A DNA stretch of 64,000 nucleotides, taken from positions 8,267,886 through 8,331,885 of the forward strand of contig CM053800.1 of the NCBI GenBank assembly GCA_028671895.1, given 5' to 3'. The DNA comes from Oenanthe sinensis. Its lineage: Eukaryota; Streptophyta; Magnoliopsida; Apiales; Apiaceae. The notes under the pieces were generated by a model. It made no database searches, was not told where the DNA came from, and saw only the letters and a program-made list of their open reading frames with translations. Shown piece after piece: positions 20,779 through 30,714 of the stretch. The position numbers and the translations under genes are program-made. Within the stretch, counting starts at the first letter, position 1, and each line of letters begins with the position of its first letter.

Positions 20779-21318
20779 CTTTCCTACTTGGAAAGGCTTC
20801 ATCCTTGGAAAGCGAGAATTGGCACAAAAAACCGTGTCACTTGAATTTTGGAAATATTAATGATTTAGTGAAAAAGGATCTAGTTAGAGGTCTTCCAAAA
20901 GTTCAATTTTATCCTGATGGACTCTGTGATTCATGTCAAATGGCCAAATAAAAGAAGACATATTTCAAGAGCAAAACTGAAAATTTTATTGATCGACCTT
21001 TGTATCTATTGCATTTTGATTTATTTGATCATGTCAATATAATGTCCATTGGAAAGAAGAAATATACTCTGGTGATAGTAGATGATTATATAAGATTTAC
21101 CTGGGTGTACTTTTTACACAAAAAAGATGAAACATCATAAATAATTTTTGATCATATTGCTATGATTGAAAATGAATCACCAACAAGGTAAAAAAATTAA
21201 GGAGTGACAATGGAACAGAGTTTAAGAACTCTGCAATGGAGGAATTCTGCTCAAACGAAGGAATTATACAACAGTTTTCAGCACCTGGCACACCTCAACA
21301 AAATGGTGTACTTGAGAG
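20751..21318 (+). pseudogene. Pre-integrase and partial integrase core of B-right
   Basis: SLESENWHKKPCHLNFGNIND and GLPKVQFYPDGLCDSCQMAK form the zinc-binding pre-integrase part (20751-20951). A TAA replaces the Gln codon directly after MAK; E has the same stop. The rve core follows in pieces (FDLF, VDDYIRFTWVYFL, RSDNGTEFKN-like near 21205) up to GTPQQNGVLERNN at about 21318, where homology to integrase ends in mid-core. One missing base near 20722 relative to B-left shifts the frame, also as in E. Confidence 0.8.
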
Positions 21319-22501
21319 GAATAACGCCTGAGAAGATTGAGGAAAGGAACATAAAGGATGTAGAACTGGCAATTAAGTTATTCCAAGAAGAAAATCCAGG
21401 AATGGATCCAGTTACTGTAGAAGAAGAATTCAAGAAAACTGGTACTGAAAATGCTCAACTCCAGTCAAAGAAGAAAAGATATGTGAAGAAGACTCCAGCT
21501 CAAAAGAAGACATCTGTTCAAGAAAAGAAAATTGTAATTGAATCTACTCAAGCAAAAGTAATTTCACCTAAGCCTGTTGAAGTGTAAAGGTCTGTTGAAG
21601 TGAAGACAAAACCAACTCCTGTAATCCAAAAGAAAGTTCCAGCTAAGTCAAAAACTCCTTTTACTATGCTTGGTACTACATTTCTCCTAGGAGGCACAAG
21701 CTTTGAAGATGAGGAAGAGGAACAGTAAAATCTGAGCAGAAAGAAAAATCCTGATCTTTTGTGGACTAAATCTGAAACTTTAACTCTCAATGCTAGACTT
21801 GGTAAAAAAAAGGTTGGTATTGGCGATTCTCAAGCTAAAGTCTACAGGGGTGAAACAAATGCTTTCAGAGATCATTTTTCTTTAAAAGACAAACATGAGG
21901 AAGAATTGAATCAAGAATATTTGGATAAATTAATTGTTGTTCAAATAGTAAATGACATTTTTGATGGTGCTCAAGCTAAAGAAAAGTTTTTGTATTTCTT
22001 GGAGAATGGAAGAGTAATGAAGATTGTTGAAGAAGATTTAATTCATAAATCATCAAAAGAATTTGAGTATGTCCTTATCTCTTAAATGATAAAAATGAAG
22101 CTACAGCTAGATGGGTGAAGACTTTGGAAGGAGTGGTTGATGAGAAGAAGAAGAAGAATGAGAGGTTGTTGATGCTAAAATCTGATGAGTACAGACCTGG
22201 TTACATGCTTAAAGATGATACTGAAAAAGAGATGGTTAAAGGGGATGCAAAAGTTAATATGGTGTTAGGTATTCCTACATTGATACTGAATCCTGATGGA
22301 AAGAAAGCTTGTTGCATACCTCTGGATGACAGAATAGAGAGAACATCAATATGTAACTTGAGAGATGCAATTTTTCAGATTGATGATTCAAGTGATCAGA
22401 TGACAGAACTAAAGGAAAAGATGATTGAATTATTGAAGATTGCTGAGAAGAAATTGTTGGATAAATTATTATCTGAAGATTTTTCCTACAGAAGAATATA
22501 A
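21319..22501 (+). pseudogene. C-terminal third of the aORF in B-right, fused to integrase by deletion
   Basis: From about 21325 (EKIEERNIKDVELAIKLF) the sequence matches the aORF of B-left at about 10050 and onward: Lys-rich linker (KKTPAQKKTSVQEKK), DLLWTKSETLTLNARLGKKK-like domain (21740-22080) and the conserved end VLGIPTLILNPDGKKACCIP ... FSYRRI (22115-22501). The 5' integrase frame runs into it without a stop, giving a chance fusion ORF (21204-21587). TAA stops at 21585-21587 and 21726-21728 (the latter shared with B-left) and a one-base deletion near 22076 break the frame. Function unknown. Confidence 0.75.
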
Positions 22502-22590
22502 GTCAAGATGGAAAACTCAAACTCTGGTTCATTTGTCTCTATAGTTTCTGACATCATAAGTTAAATTTTTGTTTTATTGAATAAAACATA

Positions 22591-22603
22591 AATTAGGGAA
22601 GAT
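22591..22603 (+). promoter_or_regulatory. Polypurine tract of B-right
   Basis: AATTAGGGAAGAT directly precedes the 3' LTR. Confidence 0.6.
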
Positions 22604-23158
22604 TGTTAGAAATACAAACACTGATACTGTCAAAAAATATCACAAACAGAGTTTATTGAAGAACAGAGTATATGCCGATGTCATTAGAGTTTAGAAGCTG
22701 TCGACAGAGTTTACTCCAACAGAGAATACTCAATCAGAGTTTACTCTATCAGAGAATACTCATTCAGAAATTATAAACCGACAGAGTTTATGATCAGAGT
22801 TTGACAAAGATGTAAATAGAAAAATCAGAGATTGATTAGGATAAAGATAAAAGTGTTTTAATGCAATCCTATTATCTTTATGGAAACTATCTTTATCATT
22901 ATCTGTTTTTTAATTGGATTTGTAATTGTGTACTATATAAACACAGAATTAAGTCTTACATTTTTTTCATTCAAGTTATATTATTCTCATAACCTAGCAG
23001 CTCTTAAGAACATTATTTTTTCTTGAGAGATTTTTGTATTAAGTTTATCAAAATTAATACAAAACAGTATTTCTTTTACATTCTTGCGTTCTTAGTCGAT
23101 TAATTTAATATTATTATATACAACTCCCCTTCTATAATAGTTTATTATCTGGGCAACA
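22604..23158 (+). repeat. 3' LTR of B-right
   Basis: TGTTAGAAATAC to TCTGGGCAACA, about 555 bp, close in length and sequence to the 5' LTR of E (55452-55990). U3 carries at least six CAGAGTTT-type motifs plus CAGAGAATACT variants (22645-22810), upstream of a TATA box. The tail CTCCCCTTCTATAATAG matches the family. Confidence 0.8.
22934..22941 (+). promoter_or_regulatory. TATA box of the B-right LTR
   Basis: TATATAAA, about 125 bp downstream of the motif array, at the position equivalent to 55765 in element E. Confidence 0.6.
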
Positions 23159-23187
23159 AATTATCAAATATTAAAATATTAAAAGAA

Positions 23188-23216
23188 CTCGTGCATCGCA
23201 CGAGCTATAAGCTAGT
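23188..23216 (+). mobile_element. Helitron-like 3' terminus, plus strand
   Basis: A perfect 7-bp stem hairpin, CTCGTGC-ATC-GCACGAG (23188-23204), is followed after seven bases by CTAG then T. Helitrons end in a short hairpin followed by CTRR and insert before T. Only the end is recognisable; the body to the left is the LTR of B-right. Confidence 0.5.
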
Positions 23217-23225
23217 ATTTATAAT

Positions 23226-23518
23226 ATTAGCTTATAACTCGTGCAAAGTACGGACAATATTAATAAGTTATATATATTAATTATTTTATATAATTTAAAT
23301 TTTTAGTTTAAAACTTTTTAATATGTCGTTTATAATAATATAGTATATAATGAAAATTATTTAATGTAGATAAAATAATAATATCATTTTAATATTTATG
23401 AAATTTAATTAATAAGCAGTAATTTTAAATAAATTGGAGAGTTTGAGCGGGTAATAGAAGGAAAATATGTTATTAGATTGTTATATAAAAAGAGAACTAA
23501 CTCATTATAGAGTTATAG

Positions 23519-23582
<64 letters not shown>

Positions 23583-23670
23583 TTAAATTTAAATTACATA
23601 ATTGTTACATAAAAAGGACTTACGGGACAGACGACTGACCAAACTTTTACATGTACAACTTTTAATAATA
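23226..23670 (-). mobile_element. Short Helitron-like unit 1, minus strand
   Basis: The left end is a degraded inverted version of the hairpin terminus (TTAGCTTATAACTCGTGC, 23227 on). The right end, read on the minus strand, begins TATTATTAAAAGTTGT and continues AGTTTGGTCAGTCGTCTG, like the right end of unit 2. Contains a long (TA)n run and no ORF. Non-autonomous; could alternatively be a MITE-like element. Confidence 0.4.
23523..23578. repeat. (TA)n microsatellite
   Basis: About 28 uninterrupted TA dinucleotides. Confidence 0.95.
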
Positions 23671-24230
23671 CTAGCTTATAACTCGTGCACAAAGCACGAG
23701 CTACATTAATAAATTATATATTAATTACTTTATATTATTATTTAATTTAATATATTAATTTATGTTATTATTTATTATTTATATGTTATTTATATATTAT
23801 AATGATATAATATATTTTTTTATTTTAATATTCATGAGATATGATTAATATGTTGTAATTTAAATAAATTAAAAAGCGGTGATTAAATTGGGTTAAATGT
23901 TAAAACAACTATATTAGATAAAAATTATATTATAATATTATTCCTAAAATAGAAATTATATTCTATAATATAAATGTAAAATAATATTACCCGTGAATAA
24001 TTGTATAAAATAGGATTATATTGTATGTATAATATGTATAGTATACGTAAATTATTTTATATAATTTAAATATTTAAGTTAATGTGATAATTTATTTATT
24101 TTATTTTTAAGAAGGAGGATTGTAATATTATTATTAATAAAGAAAATATATGTTATAATTTAAATATAATATAATATTACGCATGGGCAGTTGTATAAAA
24201 AGATCACTACACCGGTGATAGAGTTCTATG

Positions 24231-24274
<44 letters not shown>

Positions 24275-24655
24275 TAAAATAATTATTTTATATGATTTAA
24301 ATATTTAATTTAATATAATAATTTATTTCATTTTATTATTATAAAAGAGAACTCCACTGATGATAAAATTTTATGTGTAATATATACGTTCTAAATAGAG
24401 TTGTATGTATAATATATATGTTTCATAAAATATATTCCAGCTAAAATTTAATTTAAAAAGTGTGTTTGAAGTTGAGTAGGAGAATTATAGTATAGATATT
24501 ATTTTAATTATAAAATTATAATTCTAAATAAATTAAAGTATTTAAAATTTAGTGGGACACAAAGAGACTATAATAGACAAACAAATGTATTTGAAGTTGA
24601 GTGCAGAGCGCGGACAATCGACCAAATATTTGCTCTTACAACTTTAATAATATAG
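23671..24655 (-). mobile_element. Short Helitron-like unit 2, minus strand
   Basis: Left end CTAGCTTATAACTCGTGCA with the hairpin CTCGTGC-ACAAA-GCACGAG (23682-23700), the reverse complement of a Helitron 3' end. Right end read on minus: ACTATATTATTAAAGTTGT then AATATTTGGTCGATTGTCCG, resembling the right end of unit 1. About 1 kb, AT-rich, no ORF. It abuts unit 1 directly. Confidence 0.4.
24236..24271. repeat. (TA)n microsatellite
   Basis: About 18 TA dinucleotides inside Helitron-like unit 2. Confidence 0.9.
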
Positions 24656-25540
24656 TATCGATGTTATAGTGTAACAAGTTGAATTCAATGGAGTATTCTT
24701 AAATGGAGTACAAATTGGAGATACATATGTCTTGCATTACATTCTGTAATATATAATAACTTGAATATAAAGCAGAACATAAATGTTATTCAATTAGTAC
24801 TCCAAATAAGTTTTTCCATAGAATTTTTGCCGTAGTGCAACTATGATTTCATATAAATTTTATCAATAATTGTGAGTATGAATATCCGAAAATTTGAATT
24901 TTTAATTTTTAGTCTGATATTCCACTTTAAAAATTTAAATTTTTGACCTGATTATTTTAGATCAAATATTTGATCGAAATGATCAAAATATCGAATTTCC
25001 GATTAAATTCGAATTGAACTTTTGTGATCCTAAAAATTGAATTACACAAATATATCTCTGATTCAATATAAGATAACAAATATTATGATTGAGCATATAC
25101 TAATTTAATACATATCAATCGGATTATATTTTTGACAAACCGTATTAATCATACTAATCTCATATCAATTACTCAATCAAATAAATAGAAAAAGAATTAT
25201 CAAATATAATAATAGTACATTTAAGCATCCTTAAAATTTAGTAAAATTTTTAATTATTATTTTCCGAAAAGATGCAAATTTTTAAATATTTTTACAATTT
25301 TTCAACAATATATAATCTTAAATGTGAGAGAATAGGAGTTCGTATTTTTCTTGCAATTATAGTCTCCTAAAAAAAATTCCAATGTCTATTATACATGAAG
25401 ATTTCCATAATGAAGTTTCTACAAAAATTTTCAATGTCGTTAATACATAACGACCTTAACAACCATAGTGTCTTTTTATATCCAGATTTGTTTGCTAAAT
25501 TTATATATTTTTGTATAATTTTCGAAATAAAGGAATACAA
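24656..25540. other. AT-rich intergenic DNA
   Basis: No ORF, RNA gene or clear repeat recognised. Confidence 0.5.
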
Positions 25541-25559
25541 AGCCACGGTAACCCCAAGT

Positions 25560-26282
25560 GCAAGAGTCTAACCTCAAATCATGAGATGCTAAGATGGGAA
25601 GATCCAAACAAAAGTTCAAACTATTCATTCAACGTTTAACAGTGAAAACACAACTTTTAAGCATAAGACATCCCATTTTCTGGACAATATTCTTACTAAT
25701 CCTATGAGAAAAATCTAAACTAAAAGAGCCCCTAGAATTATAAGCTATGCTTATAAGACCAAACTTTGCCTAACTTGTCTTAACAAGATCCTTAACAATT
25801 TCAGGAGTTATAAAATCCCCAATAACAAACCCCATTTAAGCATATTCATTCATTAATATTACTTGGCCATCATCAATGCTATCAACATTTGAGAGAATGT
25901 CCCAAAAATAGTGGCCAAGGGAGAGATCTTTTTAATGAATTTCATCGGAGTTACCTGGTTCTGGAAATAAATGAACCCATCATTATCCCCTACTTGATCC
26001 ATAAGAGTGAGTTTCTTGCAAGACTTTGATTCCCTGGAAGAAGAGCTGACATTTGAGGGAGTGATTCATGTGAACTGTGAAGTTAGGGGAACCTTAACTC
26101 AAGACCTTGTGTGTGAATGGATGATAATCGGAGATTTCCAACATTATAAACCATGCATTTTTTGTTTTTAGAGTTTCAGACTCCACATTCTCTTTAACAA
26201 CTTCCTTTTTAGTAGAGAGTTCCTCACCAACAATTTCAGCAGAGGAATAATCGATAAAGTTACTTGAGATTGACAAACCCAT
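25560..26282 (-). pseudogene. Decayed coding remnant of unknown family
   Basis: A 62-codon ORF starts at 26282 (MGLSISSNFIDYSSAE) and ends at 26094; reading on in the same direction shows further protein-like stretches broken by stops, including DNDGFIYFQNQV (around 25980), which resembles DDDGFISFKNQV in the remnant at 51.8 kb. Upstream (minus sense) lies a pyrimidine-rich leader and GAGTCGAC (about 26380), a leader feature also seen near 26785 and 51275. I do not recognise the protein. Probably one member of a small family of degenerated genes. Confidence 0.35.
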
Positions 26283-26783
26283 TGAATCGAAGAAGAAACC
26301 ATAACTAGATTCGGAAGAATCTAGAGATGATGGTGTGAATTGATGAGGGAAGGGGGGAGAGGGAAAACAAGAGAGCGTATAAAGTCGACTCTTATTTAAG
26401 AATTGTTAATTTTATTTTATTTTGTGATGGTTCACGCCTTTAAATCAATTAGAACAAACTTGTCCAATACATATGCCAAAATCTAACATTTGTACGTTTA
26501 CATACAAAATGTATAGAAATTTAAAAAGATATAAATACATCAATAATATAAAAAGATAAATTCATAATCATTCACATCGCCATTCATTTCTATTGTCAAT
26601 AGCATGTTCATCGTCACCATTGACATATATCTTTCCAAATAATACAAATATTAATAATTATAATGGAATAAAAAACAAGTGAAAAAATCAGAATGTTGCA
26701 AAGGTAAAATTGTACTCAACATATTTTCATCTTCTTTACTTTATTCACACCTTCAATGATATGTCAGTCGTAATATGTGAAAA

Positions 26784-27242
26784 ATGAGATTCGACTCTCT
26801 ATTCTCCAATCCCCTCTTTCTTAACCCTAGCCCTCTTTCTGCCTCTCTCTCATCCCCGTCTTCCTTGTTTCCCTCATCTTCTTCCTTTTATCTCTCATTT
26901 CTCTCCTCGTCTTCTTTCCATGCTTGGTCTCAATTTTCAAATTCTTCTTCAGATTCGGATTGTTCGAACAACAAACATTCATTCGTCTTTTTCAAGAAAC
27001 ATGATGGTTCATGCCAGGATTTGATGTTGTGTCTTCAAAAGAATCTCAAAAACTCTTGCTCATCAGATTTGAGGAATCTTCCTTCCCCAAACACAAAAGC
27101 AAAACCCATTTATGATAATCCTCTTTTTGAGGAATCATCTAATCTTCAATTGGCAAATCCTTTGTTTGAGTTTATTCAAACGACACCTAGTACGCATGAA
27201 CCCATTCATCATTCTATAGACTTCATCTTCAAAAATAGTTAG
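26784..27242 (+). CDS. Hypothetical ORF, Ser-rich, likely remnant
   Basis: 152 codons with a very Ser/Pro/Phe-rich N-terminal third (a pyrimidine-rich leader read as protein), then PIYDNPLFEE and LANPLFEFIQ, a short internal repeat of N/D-PLFE. The first ATG sits in AAAATGAGATTCGACTCTC, similar to the leader near 51275. No family recognised. It may be the 5' end of a decayed gene continuing at 27300 and 27952. Confidence 0.3.
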   Translation: MRFDSLFSNPLFLNPSPLSASLSSPSSLFPSSSSFYLSFLSSSSFHAWSQFSNSSSDSDCSNNKHSFVFFKKHDGSCQDLMLCLQKNLKNSCSSDLRNLPSPNTKAKPIYDNPLFEESSNLQLANPLFEFIQTTPSTHEPIHHSIDFIFKNS

Positions 27243-27299
27243 GAGAATGGTGTTTGGAGAAACAAGAATGAAATGGTATCAACATCTTGAACCTCTACG

Positions 27300-27647
27300 G
27301 TGCTATCTCACGGAGAAGGAAGTTATATGACCTCACGGTTCAAGTTTGTTAGCATGGCTTCAAAGACTTACAAAGACAATAAGGAGGAATTTGATGTAGC
27401 TACAAGAACTCATCGTGAGACTATCCAAACCTTAGATATCAAGAGCGATAAAGCTAGTCTTGTCAAGCGAACTCGAGTGAAACACCAACAGGTTTATCCT
27501 TCTAATTACCTAAGTTCACATGTTTTAGACACTGAATCTGTTAAGACAGGTAGTGTGCTAATTAGAACTCTCAGTGTTAAATGTGTTAAGCCTCTGGTTG
27601 TTTTTCTCCTTGATTTGGAAGCTATGTTGTCTTGCTATCTTAAATAG
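27300..27647 (+). CDS. Hypothetical ORF, likely remnant
   Basis: 115 codons (with a non-ATG first codon in the open frame), basic and Thr/Lys/Val-rich (VATRTHRETIQTLD, VKRTRVKHQQ), ending LDLEAMLSCYLK. No recognised domain. Lies between the Ser-rich ORF and the MITE, in the same direction; I infer it belongs to the same broken gene. Confidence 0.25.
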   Translation: MLSHGEGSYMTSRFKFVSMASKTYKDNKEEFDVATRTHRETIQTLDIKSDKASLVKRTRVKHQQVYPSNYLSSHVLDTESVKTGSVLIRTLSVKCVKPLVVFLLDLEAMLSCYLK

Positions 27648-27681
27648 TATTGATTTTATGTTTAATTACGTTAAAGAGCTA

Positions 27682-27949
27682 CTCCCTCCGTTTCATATTA
27701 ATAGTCCACTTTAAAAAAAATTATTTCAAAATAATAGTTCACTTTAACTTTCAATGTAAAATATAATCTAATTTATATTTCCAAAATCAACTCTATTACA
27801 CATATCTGCAATTTATATTTCTAAGATCAATTGCATACCATATATTATATTCAATCAATGCAATAAATATGTGTACAATCTATAAACAATAAATTTTCTT
27901 AATATGCGTTATTTTTAGAAAGTGGACTATTAATATGAAATGGATGGAG
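27682..27949. mobile_element. Stowaway-like MITE
   Basis: About 268 bp with terminal inverted repeats: left CTCCCTCCGTTTCATATTAA, right end reads CTCCATCCATTTCATATTAA on the other strand, both continuing TAGTCCACTTT. The flank is TA on the left and CA on the right, a decayed TA target duplication. CTCCCTCCGT is the classic Stowaway (Tc1/mariner-derived) terminus. AT-rich, no ORF. Confidence 0.85.
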
Positions 27950-27951
27950 CA

Positions 27952-28838
27952 GCTCTTAAGATGTATAGGTCTGTTGGTCTTAGTCACATGTCCTGGAGCC
28001 TCTTTGATATTGCTTGCTTGGTGTTTGTTCTTATGCCTCAATTCAGATTTGATAAAATCTTTTCTAATTTTCATGATATAATTAGCACAAGTTTTGTTCA
28101 CATTTTACCTCTTCACATTTATGGAATTTATGGTTGTGTCAAAAAACCTTTTATATCATGTTTTGGAAATTGTTTCAAAAATGTTGAAAATCCATTGCAT
28201 GTTTAACTCTACTTATGAAGCAACCGCCAAAGTAGAGCCTCTGGTAAAGATTAAGATTCTTGTGGAATTGAGAGTCTTGAGTCCTAGGCTAAGGTTTCTC
28301 ATGGTTTTGTATGCCCACTCTGATGAGTACATGACACAAGTGGATATTGCCATTGTACAGACACATGGGTTGGATGATCAAGTTGATGGGAGTTTGTTCC
28401 AGAATAAAAATGACACGAGTAGAGCTGGTGCAACTAAAAACAAAGATGTAATTGAAGAAGATACAACTAGGTACATGAATATCGTTGATGGGCTGAAAAG
28501 GAAAAGTGCAGAACATGAAATTCTAACTAAAAAAGATCGAGATGACGGAACACATGGTTGGTAAGAAGCATGACATGTTAGAACCAGTGACAGATGAATA
28601 TTTGGTTGTAGTTGTCAACAAGAATGAAGCCCCAACAAACATGACTGCTGGTGCAAATGGAGTAGCTGTTGCAACTCGTGCAGAGGTAGACCCAATGGGT
28701 ACAAGTGACTTGGCTCGAGATGGTGCAACCGATGACAAAGTTTCATGCCAACGAAGGCTGCATACACTTGGATGCAAGATCAGAAGAACGAGAAGATGTT
28801 TAGACAAGTTTATTGACAATAGTTATTGTAATTGGTAG
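27952..28838 (+). pseudogene. Decayed coding remnant, possibly DUF4283-related
   Basis: Open stretches in more than one frame: LKMYRSVGLSHMSW near 27955; TYEATAKVEPLVKIKILVEL then DEYMTQVDIAI around 28213-28350; an acidic/Lys tail to 28564; and a further 98-codon ORF at 28542-28838. A Thr followed by a ...K-ARVLVE-like strand and a bulky hydrophobic run faintly recalls the DUF4283 proteins common in plant retroelement-derived genes. This is a weak resemblance by eye. Located immediately after the MITE. Confidence 0.25.
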
Positions 28839-29805
28839 ATATTATTTTCAATATCTCTATTTTCTAAGTACTTAGGGCTCTGCCCTATAATGACTTTGTA
28901 CTATGAACTTTACTCTCTTGTGGCGTCGGGGTTGCTACTTCGAGGTTATCCTTTATTCCGTATTTTAAAAAATATAATCTAATTTAGCTATAAAAAACAC
29001 CTTCAAGGATTAATGTATCATTTTTTAAAATTCAAAATATAAAGTTGTCGAGGATGAGCGCTTGCTTTTATACTCTATTGAAGAGGTCAAGGAAAAAAAT
29101 AACCGAGTTCGCGACAGCAATTCTTGTTTCTATGACAAGTTTTTTGCTAATTAAAAAGTGTTATTCTACTGACAAAAAAAGTATTATTCTAATATCTTAT
29201 TAAATTACCAATTATGCTAACTAGGAATAATGCAATCAATAAATTGATTTTGAACAGTAATGCAGCTGAAATAGAATTATTAGTAAAAAAAGGAAAATTA
29301 TTACACTGATTTACATAGAACAAAGACTAAAAAATATAAAGGCATCAATGAGAAATTCAATATAAGAGCAACAACCACATTCCAATTCTAAATGGTAAAA
29401 CAATATAATGATCAATCCAGCCTACATCCAGTTTGGGGCTAAAAGTCTAATTTTAAAATTATTGAAACTAGAATGTCTTATCATAAGAAATTTATTCCAG
29501 ATTTTTACTCTAGAGCCTAGACTACATAAAAATCATCTAGCATAGTCAGGGCTTTTGACAACGCAACTACAGGAACATTCAGTTAAACCCATCTACATAT
29601 CACAAAGCTAGCTGTCCAAACATAGACTTCCAAAATGAATCTAAACGAAACCTTTAAATCCACCAAAATTAGTATAATGTATATCTAAGGTAAAGGTGAA
29701 GGGAGATAAAATCAAATCTTACTCAAATGCACTCTGAATTATTTATGTAAAAACAAATTAAAAAATATATTAAAATTACTTAAAAGTTTATTAAGTCCTA
29801 TTTCA
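28839..29805. other. AT-rich intergenic DNA
   Basis: Almost 1 kb without a supported gene; left flank of element F. Confidence 0.5.
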
Positions 29806-29810
29806 AAAAG

Positions 29811-30325
29811 TGTTGTGGATTAAAAACTAGGGTGTAGTTATTGCGATGTGTGTCAGAGCTTATCAAACTTTAATTGCTGCACTTGTGTTTCGTAGCTTAA
29901 TTATGCCCTCACAAGATGCCTAAGTATCTCAGTGCGTATGAGAATCAAACCAGACGTAGTTCTAAGAATGAGGGGTTATACCCTTTATATAGACGTAGAG
30001 AGTCTAAGAATTAGAGTAGGCTTAGCAACCTTGGTGGGCAGACCACCTCCTAGAAGGATTCTGGATCCTTCTCGTGATAGAGATAGTTTCCAAGTAGGAA
30101 TATGTTTACTTATTGATTGAGGTGTTTTGGGGGCTACTCCTTGGAGTAGTTTCCTTGTAGTTGGACATAATTAATTAGCTGTATATTTAGCCAATCAATT
30201 AATTATGAATTTATTTACTAATTAGGGTTTCAAGCCTCATTAACTGGGCCTCCCTTTTGGACCAGACTAGGTCTAATTAATGCAACATTAATTATGTCTT
30301 TAGGGCTTACTTTTAGCCCATATCA
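29811..30325 (-). repeat. 3' LTR of element F (left)
   Basis: In plus orientation TGTTGTGGATTAAAAAC to TAGCCCATATCA, 515 bp. Aligned by eye with the right copy it shows roughly 30-35 substitutions and two short indels, so the insertion is not recent. Confidence 0.9.
29984..29991 (-). promoter_or_regulatory. TATA box in the left LTR of element F
   Basis: Reverse complement TATATAAA followed by GGG; the same sequence is present in the right LTR. Confidence 0.45.
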
Positions 30326-30340
30326 TTTGCTCCCAACTTC
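30326..30340 (-). promoter_or_regulatory. Polypurine tract of element F
   Basis: Reverse complement reads AGAAGTTGGGAGCAAA up to the LTR start TGATATGGGC. Confidence 0.6.
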
Positions 30341-30464
30341 TGTAAAGCGTGAAATACTTTGTAGAAGTTAAGGTCCATAGACTTTGTTATTGAAGTCAGT
30401 CTTTGTAGCTTCCCATATTTTGCTAAGATCAATCTTGTCTTCGTGGGTTTATTTGTAGGAAAAT

Positions 30465-30665
30465 TTCCCTTATTTACCCGTACCTATAAGCATTTTTCTA
30501 GGAATTTTCCTTTATTTATAGAGAATTTTCCATAATCTTTTCGTAGCCACAGGTATTTAAGAATTTTCCTCTATTTATAGAGAATTTTCCTTAATTTATT
30601 TGTACCCACAGGTATTTTTCTAGGAATTTTCCTCTATTTATAGAGAATTTTCCATAATTTATTTG
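30465..30665. repeat. Tandem repeat of about 65 bp, three copies
   Basis: Units of the type AGGAATTTTCCTCTATTTAT then AGAGAATTTTCC and a GTACCCACAGGTATT linker. Lies between the 3' LTR and the antisense gene of element F. Confidence 0.8.
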
Positions 30666-30714
30666 CCTTTTAAATCATTTTTAATGATTTTCTGGCATTT
30701 TTCAGCATTATTTT

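Larger units (their letters stand above)
19121..23158 (+). mobile_element. Element B-right: internally deleted Sirevirus-like Copia element, lacking 5' end
   Basis: Plus-strand order: C-terminal gag, protease, pre-integrase and integrase N half, an abrupt jump at about 21318 into the C-terminal third of the aORF, polypurine tract, 3' LTR ending GGGCAACA. RT, RNase H and the N-terminal aORF are missing. Sequence and TAAACTCTGA motifs identify it as the same family as B-left and E, and two lesions are shared with E. Confidence 0.85.

Noticed and set aside
23159..23187. Autonomous Helitron with Rep/helicase
   Set aside because: Only terminal hairpins are seen; there is no Rep-Hel coding sequence in this region.
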